From positions 1 to 32,094 of the forward strand of contig DAHWHN010000023.1 in NCBI GenBank assembly GCA_027335685.1: a stretch of DNA of 32,094 nt, in the 5' to 3' direction. Each line of letters opens with the position of its first letter. Position 1 is the stretch's first letter. The DNA comes from Acidimicrobiaceae bacterium. GTDB lineage: Bacteria > Actinomycetota > Acidimicrobiia > Acidimicrobiales > Bog-793. The position numbers were made by a program, and so were the translations under genes. Positions 17,734 to 25,398 of the stretch are shown here, piece by piece. Below the pieces are notes generated by a model, which was not told the origin of the DNA, ran no database searches, and worked only from the letters and a program-made list of their open reading frames with translations.

Positions 17734-20700
17734 TCAGCCGGCGTCGACGGCGAAGCTCGTGATCCGGCCCGGCAGCACCGTGCGCGCCGACGAGCCGTAG
17801 AAGCGGGCGTCCCCGAGGTTGAAGACGTTGCCCTTCGAGGTCACGAGGTAGTAGCCCGCCCCGCTCGGCGTCGCCGCGAACGCGGTGACCGGGGCCGGCA
17901 GCACACGTCGGGCGAGCGAGCCGTGGAAGGCTGCGTCGCCGTAGTTGAACACGTTGCCCCGGGCGGTCGCGATCCAGTAGCCGTTGCCGGTCGCCGTCGG
18001 CTCGATCGCGACGACCGGCATGGTCGCCGGGTCGACGCGCAGGTCCGACATCGAGCGCGCGTTGCCGTAGGCGTAGACGGTTCCCGCCCTCGTGACGACC
18101 CAGTAGCCCTGGTCGCCCGGGGCGACCGCGATCGCAGCCGCGGCCGCCGTCATCCGGGTCCCGGCCGGAGAGCCGAAGTAGCGCGCCCCGCCGAAGCTGT
18201 AGACCTCGCCGTTCGCGGCGAGCAGGTAGTAGCCCGTGCTCCCGGTCGCGAGCGCGAAGCCCACGATCGGGCTCGCGATGTGCGTCCGGGCGAGCGAGCC
18301 GTAGAACGGCGCGTCGCCGTAGTTGTAGACGCCGCCGAAGGAGCTCACGAGGTAGTAGCCGCTGCCGGTCGCGGACGCCGCCATCGCGACGACCTGACGC
18401 GGCCCCTGGCGGGACGCCGTCGGGTAGAGCACGGCAGCGCCCTGGTGGATGACCTGGCCCGTCGACTCCGCGTACCAGTACCCGAGCGCATGGCCGCTGG
18501 CCGGGGGCGCGGTCGCACCGGCCGGGACGACGGTGATGTGGAGGGTCTGGGTGGCAGAGCCCGACGGGTTCGCCGCGGTGATCGTGAGGGCGTAGCGACC
18601 GGTCGCCGACACGTCCGGCGCGCCGTAGAGGATCGCCGTCCCGTTCTCCCGGGGTGCGAGGTGGACGCCGAGCGGGAGCGTCCCGGTGGCGGTCAGCTGC
18701 ATCGGGACGGCGCCGGTCAGGGTCACGACGAACCGCACGTGGGTGCGCGTCTGCAGCTGCAGCGCCGACGTGCTCGTAAAGGCCGGTGGGGCCGGGTGGA
18801 CGACGGCGATGTGGAGGACCTGGCGTGCGGCCGGCCCGACCCCGTTCGCGGCCGAGAGCGTCACGACGTAGGTCGCCGCGTCGGACGCACGCGCCGTCCC
18901 GGCGAGCAGGCCGACCCCGCTGCCGAGGTCCGTGAAGCTCGTCCCGGGCGGGAGCGTCCCGGACTCGGTGACCGTCGCGGCCGGCGAGGCGGTCGTCGTC
19001 ACGTAGAACCGGAACGGCACACCGGGCCGCAGCGCGATCGACGAGCGGCTCGTAAAGGCGGTGCCGGCCGCGTGGACGACCGTGATCGTGAGCGTCTGGG
19101 TGGCGGGCGAGCCGACGCCGTTGGTCGCGACGACGGTCACCGGGAAGGTCCCGAGCGCCGTCGGGGTGCCCGAGATCGTCGCAGTGCCACCGGGTCCCGG
19201 GCTGAACACGAGGCCGGGCGGCAGGGCCCCGGACTCGGTGAGCGTCGCCGCCGGGGTGCCGTGGGAGGTCACGGTGACGTGCGAGGCGACGCCGAGCGGC
19301 AGCTCGACGACCGCCGGGCTCGTGATCGAGGTGCCCGACGCGAGCCCGACCGTGATGTGCAAGGTCTGGGTCGCGGGCGAGCCGACGCCGTTGGTCGCGA
19401 CGATCGCGACCGTGTAGCTGCCCGTGCCCGTCGGGGTTCCCGAGATCGTCGCCGTGCCGTTCGTGCCGGCGGTGAAGCTCACGCCCGGCGGCAAGGCCCC
19501 GGACTCGGTGAGCGTCGGCAGCGGGACCCCGGTCGCGCTGACCGTGAAGGTGTTCGCCGACCCGGCGACGAGCTCGATGCTCGACGCGCTCGTGATGGCC
19601 GGCGCGGCCGACGCCGCGACGGAGATCACGAGGGTCTGGCTCGCCGACCCCTCGGCGTTCGACGCGGTGAGCGTGAGGTCGTAGGTCCCCGCCGTCCCTG
19701 CCGCCGCGGTGCCGGAGATCGTCGCCGTCCCGTTCGTGTTCGCGTCGAACGCGAGGCCGTTCGGGAGGGTGCCGACCGCGCTGACCACCGGAGCGGGGGT
19801 GCCCGACGTCGTGACGGTGAAGCTCGAGTACGTCCCGATCGCGACCGCCAGCGTCGCCGGGCTCGTAAAGGCCGGTCCCGCGCTCGCGGTGTAGAGCTCG
19901 GCGTCGCCGGTCACCGAGCTCGACGAGGTGGACCCGCCCGCGACGAGCACGTTGCCGCTGCCGAGGCGCACCGCCACGGCGCCGGAGCGTGCGACGAGGA
20001 GCGAGCCCGTTGCCGACCAGGTACCGGTCGCAGGGGCGTAGAGGGCTGCGGCGCTCGTCGGGGTGCCGGAGCCGTCGATCTCGCCGCCCGCGACGAGCAC
20101 CTGTCCGGTGGCGAGCACGGTGGCCGTCGCGCCGTACGAGGCCGTCGGCAGGTAGCCCGTGGTCGACCAGCCGCCGGTCGCGGGATCGAAGAGCTGCGCC
20201 GCGTTCGTCGCGGTGCCCGACGGCGAGGTCTCGCCCCCGGCGACGAGGACGTCGCCGGTCGAGAGCAGGCTCGCCGTCGCGTCCGCGACGGGGGCCGGCA
20301 TGGCGGCGCGCGCCGCCCAGGTGCCGCTCGACGGCGTGTAGACCTCGGACGTTCCCGTGACGCTCGCCGCGCCACCCGAGACCTTCGTGAGCCCTCCGGC
20401 GAGCAGGACGCCACCGCCGTTCTCGCTGAACGCGGCCACCTGCGCGTCGGCCACGCCGAGCGGCAGGGCGCCGGTCGCGGTCCAGCTCTGCGTGCTCGGG
20501 TCGTAGAGCTCGGCGTCGGCCGTCGTCGAGGCGGACGACCCGGTGCCGACCATCCCCCCGGCGAGGAGGACCTCGCCGCCGGGGAGCAGGGCCGCAGACG
20601 CCCCGGACACCGCCAGGCCACCGGGGAGCGCCCCGGTCGCCGACCACGCGTTGGTGCTCGGGTCGTAGAGCTCCGCGGCTCCGGTCGGGCTGAGCGACGT

Positions 20701-21129
20701 GCCCGTTCCCGTCGAGCCGCCCGCGAGCAGGACGTCGCCGTTGCCGAGCAGGACCGCCGACGCCCCGGCGACGGCGACGGGCATCGTGCCGGTGAACGAC
20801 CACGACCCGTTGGCGGGATCGTAGAGCTCGGCGTCGGCGCTCGGCGAGCCGTTGGCCGCCGTCTCGCCTCCGGCGACGAGGACGTCGCCGTTGCCGAGCA
20901 GGACCGCCGACGCGTCGGTGAGCCCGAGCGGCATCGCCTGGGTGGCGCTGAAGGTCGCCGGCGTCGCGGCGTCGGCCGGGCTCGCCGTGACGACACCCAC
21001 GGCTGCAAGGCCGCTCAACCCCGCGAGCAGCGCGGTCGAGGCGACGGCGGCGCGGCTGCGGCGCAGGCGGCGCAGTGGCCGGTCCGGTGCAGATCCCCCG
21101 GACCCGGTGGTAGCGGAATTGGACGTCAT
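17734..21129 (-). CDS. Large secreted multidomain repeat protein: N-terminal kelch-like repeats, central putative Ig-like (He_PIG-type) repeats, C-terminal GYYLV..GxVxNYGDA repeats
   Basis: Repeated AELYDPSTxSWSATGALP....ASAVLLGNGDVLVAGG; FTVTxTGxPxPTLTESGALPPGVSFTAGTNGTATISGTPTGTGSYTVAIVATNGVGSPATQTLHITV; ATGSGYYLVSSFGGVYNYGDAPFYGSLA. ATG 21129 with GAGGTGCGC upstream; signal-like segment AAVASTALLAGLSGLAAVGVVTASPADA. Confidence 0.88.
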   Translation of the reverse strand: MTSNSATTGSGGSAPDRPLRRLRRSRAAVASTALLAGLSGLAAVGVVTASPADAATPATFSATQAMPLGLTDASAVLLGNGDVLVAGGETAANGSPSADAELYDPANGSWSFTGTMPVAVAGASAVLLGNGDVLLAGGSTGTGTSLSPTGAAELYDPSTNAWSATGALPGGLAVSGASAALLPGGEVLLAGGMVGTGSSASTTADAELYDPSTQSWTATGALPLGVADAQVAAFSENGGGVLLAGGLTKVSGGAASVTGTSEVYTPSSGTWAARAAMPAPVADATASLLSTGDVLVAGGETSPSGTATNAAQLFDPATGGWSTTGYLPTASYGATATVLATGQVLVAGGEIDGSGTPTSAAALYAPATGTWSATGSLLVARSGAVAVRLGSGNVLVAGGSTSSSSVTGDAELYTASAGPAFTSPATLAVAIGTYSSFTVTTSGTPAPVVSAVGTLPNGLAFDANTNGTATISGTAAAGTAGTYDLTLTASNAEGSASQTLVISVAASAAPAITSASSIELVAGSANTFTVSATGVPLPTLTESGALPPGVSFTAGTNGTATISGTPTGTGSYTVAIVATNGVGSPATQTLHITVGLASGTSITSPAVVELPLGVASHVTVTSHGTPAATLTESGALPPGLVFSPGPGGTATISGTPTALGTFPVTVVATNGVGSPATQTLTITVVHAAGTAFTSRSSIALRPGVPFRFYVTTTASPAATVTESGTLPPGTSFTDLGSGVGLLAGTARASDAATYVVTLSAANGVGPAARQVLHIAVVHPAPPAFTSTSALQLQTRTHVRFVVTLTGAVPMQLTATGTLPLGVHLAPRENGTAILYGAPDVSATGRYALTITAANPSGSATQTLHITVVPAGATAPPASGHALGYWYAESTGQVIHQGAAVLYPTASRQGPRQVVAMAASATGSGYYLVSSFGGVYNYGDAPFYGSLARTHIASPIVGFALATGSTGYYLLAANGEVYSFGGARYFGSPAGTRMTAAAAAIAVAPGDQGYWVVTRAGTVYAYGNARSMSDLRVDPATMPVVAIEPTATGNGYWIATARGNVFNYGDAAFHGSLARRVLPAPVTAFAATPSGAGYYLVTSKGNVFNLGDARFYGSSARTVLPGRITSFAVDAG

Positions 21130-21174
21130 GCGCACCTCGCGATTCCCTCCTCGTAGCTCCACGGTCCGAGCTCC

Positions 21175-21214
21175 CAACGTCGGTCTCTCAACGTCGGGGG
21201 GCTCTCAACGTCGG
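21175..21214. repeat. Three CAACGTCGG direct repeats in the leader/promoter of the large secreted protein
   Basis: CAACGTCGG at 21175-21183, 21189-21197 and 21206-21214; the last two extend to CTCTCAACGTCGGG. Confidence 0.6.
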
Positions 21215-21444
21215 GCCGTCTGCCGACCGACGACCATCGGCGCGCCGGCGGTCGGGGTCGTCTCGCCACGCCGTCGTGCGCGGTCCTGAGCGGTCCTGAG
21301 CGGTCATGGCTATGTCCTACCCCGATGTCGTGCGGAGTACGTGTGCGGCTCGTGAGGAAATGATGAGCACGGGACGGGCACGCAGGCCGGCCGGGCACGC
21401 AGGCCGGGCGCGGACTGGGCGCGCCCGGGGGGCGGTGGCTGCGG

Positions 21445-23856
21445 CTAGGCCTCCGGCGCCGCGCGTCGCGCGCCGCCGACCGGCGCCCCGGCGCCAAAGA
21501 GCTCCTCGACGGCGTCGGACGGGATCGGACGGGAGTAGTAGAAGCCCTGGCCGTGGTCGCACTGCTCGCGCTGGAGCTCGGCGAGCTGGGCGGCATCCTC
21601 GACCCCCTCGGCGACGGTGCGCAGCCCGAGGGTCTTGCCGAGCTGGACGAGCATGTGGATGAGCGTGCGCGCCTCGTCGGACCGGGCGATGCCCGCGATG
21701 AACGACCGGTCGATCTTCAGCGCGTCGACGGGGAACTGCCGGAGGTAGGCGAGCGAGGAGTAGCCCGTCCCGAAGTCGTCGATGGCGATCTGGACGCCGA
21801 GCCGCTTGAGGTCCGCGAGCCGCCGCTTCGTCGAGTCGGCGTCGCGCATGAGGACGGTCTCGGTGAGCTCGAGGGTGAGCATCGCCGGATCGAGTCCGCT
21901 CGAGCCGAGCGCACCCGCGACGTCGGCGGCGAGCTGGTCCGACTCGAGCTGGCGACCGGAGACGTTCACCGACACCGGGATGGACCTGCCGCGCGCCTGC
22001 CAGGCCGCGGCCTGGTCACAGCTCGTCGTGAGCACGAGCCTGCCGATCGCTCCGATGAGCCCGCTCTGCTCCGCCACCGGGACGAACGCGTCCGGCGCGA
22101 CGAGGCCTCTCGTCGGGTGGCGCCAGCGCACCAGTGCCTCGACGCCGGTCATGGCGAGGTCCTGGAGGTCGAAGGTCGGCTGGTACTCGACGAAGAGCTG
22201 CCCGGACTCGACCGCCGAACGCAGGTCCATCTCGAGTGCGAGCCGGTCCTGGACGGCGAGCTGCATCTCGGGGTGGAAGAGCACGTAGCGACCTCCGCCT
22301 GCCTGCTTGGCCTGGTAGAGGGCGACGTCTGCGTCTCGCAGCAGCTCGTCGGCGCTCGCGCGCGCGCCGACTGCGAGCCCGATGCTCGCCCGCACAGAGA
22401 GCTCGACGCCGCCGAGGCCCGGCAGCGAGAACGGCTCGCACAGCACCTCGAGGACGCGCTCGGCGACGAGCTCGGGGCCGGCGTCGAGCGAGCTCCCGCC
22501 GACGAGCACGACGAACTCGTCGCCGCCGAGCCGCCCGACGCTGTCGCTCGGCCGCAGCGCGCCGCGCAGGCGGGCCGCGACGGCGCGGAGCAGCTCGTCG
22601 CCCTGGTGGTGGCCGAAGCTGTCGTTGATGTCCTTGAAGTCGTCGAGGTCGACGAAGAGCACGCCGATCGCCAGCGGCTCGCGCCTTGCACGAGCGATCG
22701 CCTGCTCGACACGGTCGACGATCAGCGCCCGGTTGGGCAGACCGGTCAGCGCGTCGTGCAGCGCCTGGTGGCGCAGCTCGCCCGTGCGCTCGTCGACGAG
22801 GCGGAGCGCGCGCTCGCGCGAGCGTGCGAGGAGCTGCAGGAGCAGGAACGTCACGACGACCAGTGCTGCGACGAGCAGCCCCAGCGCGGCGGCCTGCACG
22901 GCGACCGGCGTCGCCGTCCCACCGGTCACGACGATCCGCCACCGCCCGCCACCGCCCGCCGGAGCGGTGCGCACGAGCCCGTGGACCCTGCGGGCGGTGC
23001 CGACGGACGCGACCGTGACGGCGGGACCGTGCCCGGGCAGGTAGACGAGTCGCACGGCCATCTCCCTGAGCTCGCCGAGCGCGTGCTCGAGCGTCACGGG
23101 ACCGTCGAAGGCACCGACAGCCCAGCCAGCTATGTCCGCACGGCGTGCCGTCGCCGTCGCGGGGACCGGACCCGCCCGGTAGACCGGGGCGACGATGAAG
23201 AAGGTCGTCGGATCGGACGGACCCGGTGGCGCCACGGTCGCCGCGCCGGTCGAGGCCGCGCGCTCGAGGGCGGCCGCCACGCCGGCGAGCGGGCCGGACC
23301 GAGCGCAGAGGTCGACGCTCGCAGCTCGTGTGCCGCCGATCGCGCCGCCGACGATCCCGGACCCGACGCCGAGGCGTGCACGGCAGGACACGCTCGTGCG
23401 CACGGCAGGGTCCGGACCGGCCCCGGGCGGACGGCGGAGGGACCCGTTGGCGAGCAGGTCGGGCCGTCCCGGTGCCGCGGCGCGACGCAGGCCGGTGGCG
23501 GTCGCCACCTCGACGTCGGAGAAGCCGAGGCCGCCTGCGTCGCGCGTCGCGGCGCCGAGCTCGTCGTACCAGTGCCGGTACTCGCTCTCGGCGAGGTGGG
23601 GAAACGTCGCGAACAAACCCTGCTGGGCGGCCACGAGATCCGCGTCGCGCGCGATGGCCGCCACGACGGCCGTGGTGACCGACCGTGCTCCGGCCCGGAA
23701 CGTCTGGCGCGCTCGGCCCCGAGCTGCGTCGTAGAAGAGGGTGGAACCGACGAGGGCGACGAGGATCCCGGCGACGAGGATCGCCCAGGCCGCTGCGATC
23801 CACGGGCGCGGGCGCTCCCGACGGTACGACGGTGCGCCCTCGTCGTGCTCGTCCAC
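21445..23856 (-). CDS. Membrane CHASE - GGDEF - EAL protein (bifunctional c-di-GMP enzyme)
   Basis: Two TM segments (AAAWAILVAGILVALVGSTLFY; AAALGLLVAALVVVTFLLLQLL) flank a CHASE-like region; intact RLGGDEFVVLVG; EAL motifs VEALVRWRHP, IAIDDFGTGYSSLAYLRQFPVDALKIDRSFI, TVAEGVE. Likely GTG start at 23856, not 25056. Confidence 0.9.
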   Translation of the reverse strand: MDEHDEGAPSYRRERPRPWIAAAWAILVAGILVALVGSTLFYDAARGRARQTFRAGARSVTTAVVAAIARDADLVAAQQGLFATFPHLAESEYRHWYDELGAATRDAGGLGFSDVEVATATGLRRAAAPGRPDLLANGSLRRPPGAGPDPAVRTSVSCRARLGVGSGIVGGAIGGTRAASVDLCARSGPLAGVAAALERAASTGAATVAPPGPSDPTTFFIVAPVYRAGPVPATATARRADIAGWAVGAFDGPVTLEHALGELREMAVRLVYLPGHGPAVTVASVGTARRVHGLVRTAPAGGGGRWRIVVTGGTATPVAVQAAALGLLVAALVVVTFLLLQLLARSRERALRLVDERTGELRHQALHDALTGLPNRALIVDRVEQAIARARREPLAIGVLFVDLDDFKDINDSFGHHQGDELLRAVAARLRGALRPSDSVGRLGGDEFVVLVGGSSLDAGPELVAERVLEVLCEPFSLPGLGGVELSVRASIGLAVGARASADELLRDADVALYQAKQAGGGRYVLFHPEMQLAVQDRLALEMDLRSAVESGQLFVEYQPTFDLQDLAMTGVEALVRWRHPTRGLVAPDAFVPVAEQSGLIGAIGRLVLTTSCDQAAAWQARGRSIPVSVNVSGRQLESDQLAADVAGALGSSGLDPAMLTLELTETVLMRDADSTKRRLADLKRLGVQIAIDDFGTGYSSLAYLRQFPVDALKIDRSFIAGIARSDEARTLIHMLVQLGKTLGLRTVAEGVEDAAQLAELQREQCDHGQGFYYSRPIPSDAVEELFGAGAPVGGARRAAPEA

Positions 23857-24007
23857 CAGACCACCCTCTCGACTCTCCGGCACGGCGCGCGCCGTCGGCA
23901 CCTGCGCAGCGATGCACGATTGGACATAACGACAGCAGGACCTCCTGGCCTTAGCGCAGGGTCCGGCGGCCCCGCGGCCGGTCCACCCGCGCCGCGCCGC
24001 CATCCGG

Positions 24008-24013
24008 CAGACT
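24008..24013 (+). promoter_or_regulatory. Candidate -10 element (CAGACT) 6 nt upstream of a GTG
   Basis: ccggCAGACTgggaccGTG: the spacing expected for a leaderless transcript starting at or next to the GTG. Confidence 0.4.
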
Positions 24014-24019
24014 GGGACC

Positions 24020-24079
24020 GTGAACCTGGTCCGTGGTCGTCGGGTCCCTGTCGCCGCGCGCCCACGCACCGCCGCCTGA
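24020..24079 (+). CDS. Candidate leaderless 19-codon upstream ORF (VNLVRGRRVPVAARPRTAA*) coupled to the DUF2786 gene
   Basis: GTG 24020, TGA 24077-24079 overlapping the ATG 24079-24081 of the next gene (TGATG); no convincing SD before that ATG. Confidence 0.5.
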   Translation: MNLVRGRRVPVAARPRTAA

Positions 24080-25398
24080 TGGGTACGAAGAACCGCGAGC
24101 GGCGGCGAGCCAAGCAGGCGCGCCAGGCCAAGCGGCACCAGGAGCAGGACCCGCGAGGCCGGGCACGCGAGGGCACCGCTGGCAGCGGCAGCGAGGGCGA
24201 CGGACGCCAGGTCGACCGGCTCATCGCCGCCGCGGCGCACGCGCGCTGCGACGGCCGCGACGACGAGGCGGAGCTGATCGCCGAGCTCGCAGGCGGCTGC
24301 GGACGACGGGGCGGCCGCCAGCTCGTCGCGGACCGGCTCCGCCTGTTCGTGACAAGCCAGGCCACTGCCGTGCTCGCGCGGGGCTGGACGCTCGACGAGG
24401 CGTGCCGCGTCGTCCGCCGCAAGGCGACGGCCTCCGCCGCCGACCTGCTCGCGGCGGCCGTCGGTGCCGCATCGGCCGCAGCGGGTCCGACCGGTCGACC
24501 CGGCGAGCAGCGGATCTTCGACGACGACGCGGTGCAGCGTCCGCGCGACCTCGACCCGGGCTCGGCCGGCTTCGCAGCCGACGTCGCCGCGGCGGTGGCC
24601 GCCATCGGGGTTCTCGCGCACCTTCCCCGGCTGGCCGACCTCGGTGGGGACCGGGGAGCAGGTGACGGGGCGTCTCGAGCCCCGGGCGCCTCCGGCGACG
24701 ACCCCGTCCTCGCGCGCGTCCGGGCGCTGCTCGCCAAGGCCGAGTCGACCGAGTTCGCCGAAGAGGCCGACGCCTTCATGGCAAAGGCCCAGGAGCTGAT
24801 GACCCGCCACAGCCTGGACCGCGCCCTGCTCGAGCAGGACCCGGCGACGGCACCGGTGGTCGTCGCGCACCGGATCTGGCTCGACGATCCCTATGTCCAG
24901 GCCAAGTCGCTGCTCGTGTCGGTCGTCGCGGAGTCGAGCCGCTGCCGCGCGGTGGCGCAGGCCGAGCTCGGCGTCGTGACCGTCGTCGGTCATCCCGACG
25001 ACTGCGAGATCGTCGAGCTGCTCGTGACGTCGCTGCTCGTCCAGGCGACGCGCCACATCGCCGCGCTCGCGCGCCGGGGCGTCGCGGCGGGAGCCCCTGC
25101 CGGCGCGCGATCGCCCTCGTTCCGGCGCTCGTTCCTCGTCGCCTTCGCGTCGCGGATCGGGACCCGCCTCGAGCAGGCAAGCCGTGCAGCCACGCAGGAC
25201 GCAGCCGCCGAGCTCGGCGCGGCGCTGCTCCCCGTCCTCGCGCGCCGCGAAGACGCCGTCGACGACGCGGTCGGCAAGCTCTTCCCCGGCACGGTCCGCA
25301 GCAGCCTCGCCGCGACCAACCAGGCCGGCTGGATCGCGGGCCGGGCTGCGGCAGACCTGGCCGACCTCGCAGTCGGCCCCTCCCTCCGCGCCACGTGA
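24079..25398 (+). CDS. DUF2786 domain-containing protein
   Basis: Basic N-terminus MGTKNRERRRAKQARQAKRHQ; DUF2786-like VLARVRALLAKAESTEFAEEADAFMAKAQELMTRHSLDRALLE. Confidence 0.85.
   Translation: MGTKNRERRRAKQARQAKRHQEQDPRGRAREGTAGSGSEGDGRQVDRLIAAAAHARCDGRDDEAELIAELAGGCGRRGGRQLVADRLRLFVTSQATAVLARGWTLDEACRVVRRKATASAADLLAAAVGAASAAAGPTGRPGEQRIFDDDAVQRPRDLDPGSAGFAADVAAAVAAIGVLAHLPRLADLGGDRGAGDGASRAPGASGDDPVLARVRALLAKAESTEFAEEADAFMAKAQELMTRHSLDRALLEQDPATAPVVVAHRIWLDDPYVQAKSLLVSVVAESSRCRAVAQAELGVVTVVGHPDDCEIVELLVTSLLVQATRHIAALARRGVAAGAPAGARSPSFRRSFLVAFASRIGTRLEQASRAATQDAAAELGAALLPVLARREDAVDDAVGKLFPGTVRSSLAATNQAGWIAGRAAADLADLAVGPSLRAT

Noticed and set aside
17923-21156. 1077-aa plus-strand ORF and 1078-aa minus ORF (17567-20803) over the kelch-like gene
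   Set aside because: Frame shadows of the repetitive secreted protein; no recognisable domain, composition dominated by Arg/Asp/Gly.
21553-25398. 1281-aa plus ORF starting inside the antisense CHASE-GGDEF-EAL gene
   Set aside because: Only the part from ATG 24079 encodes a recognisable protein (DUF2786); the upstream part is antisense to a clear CDS.
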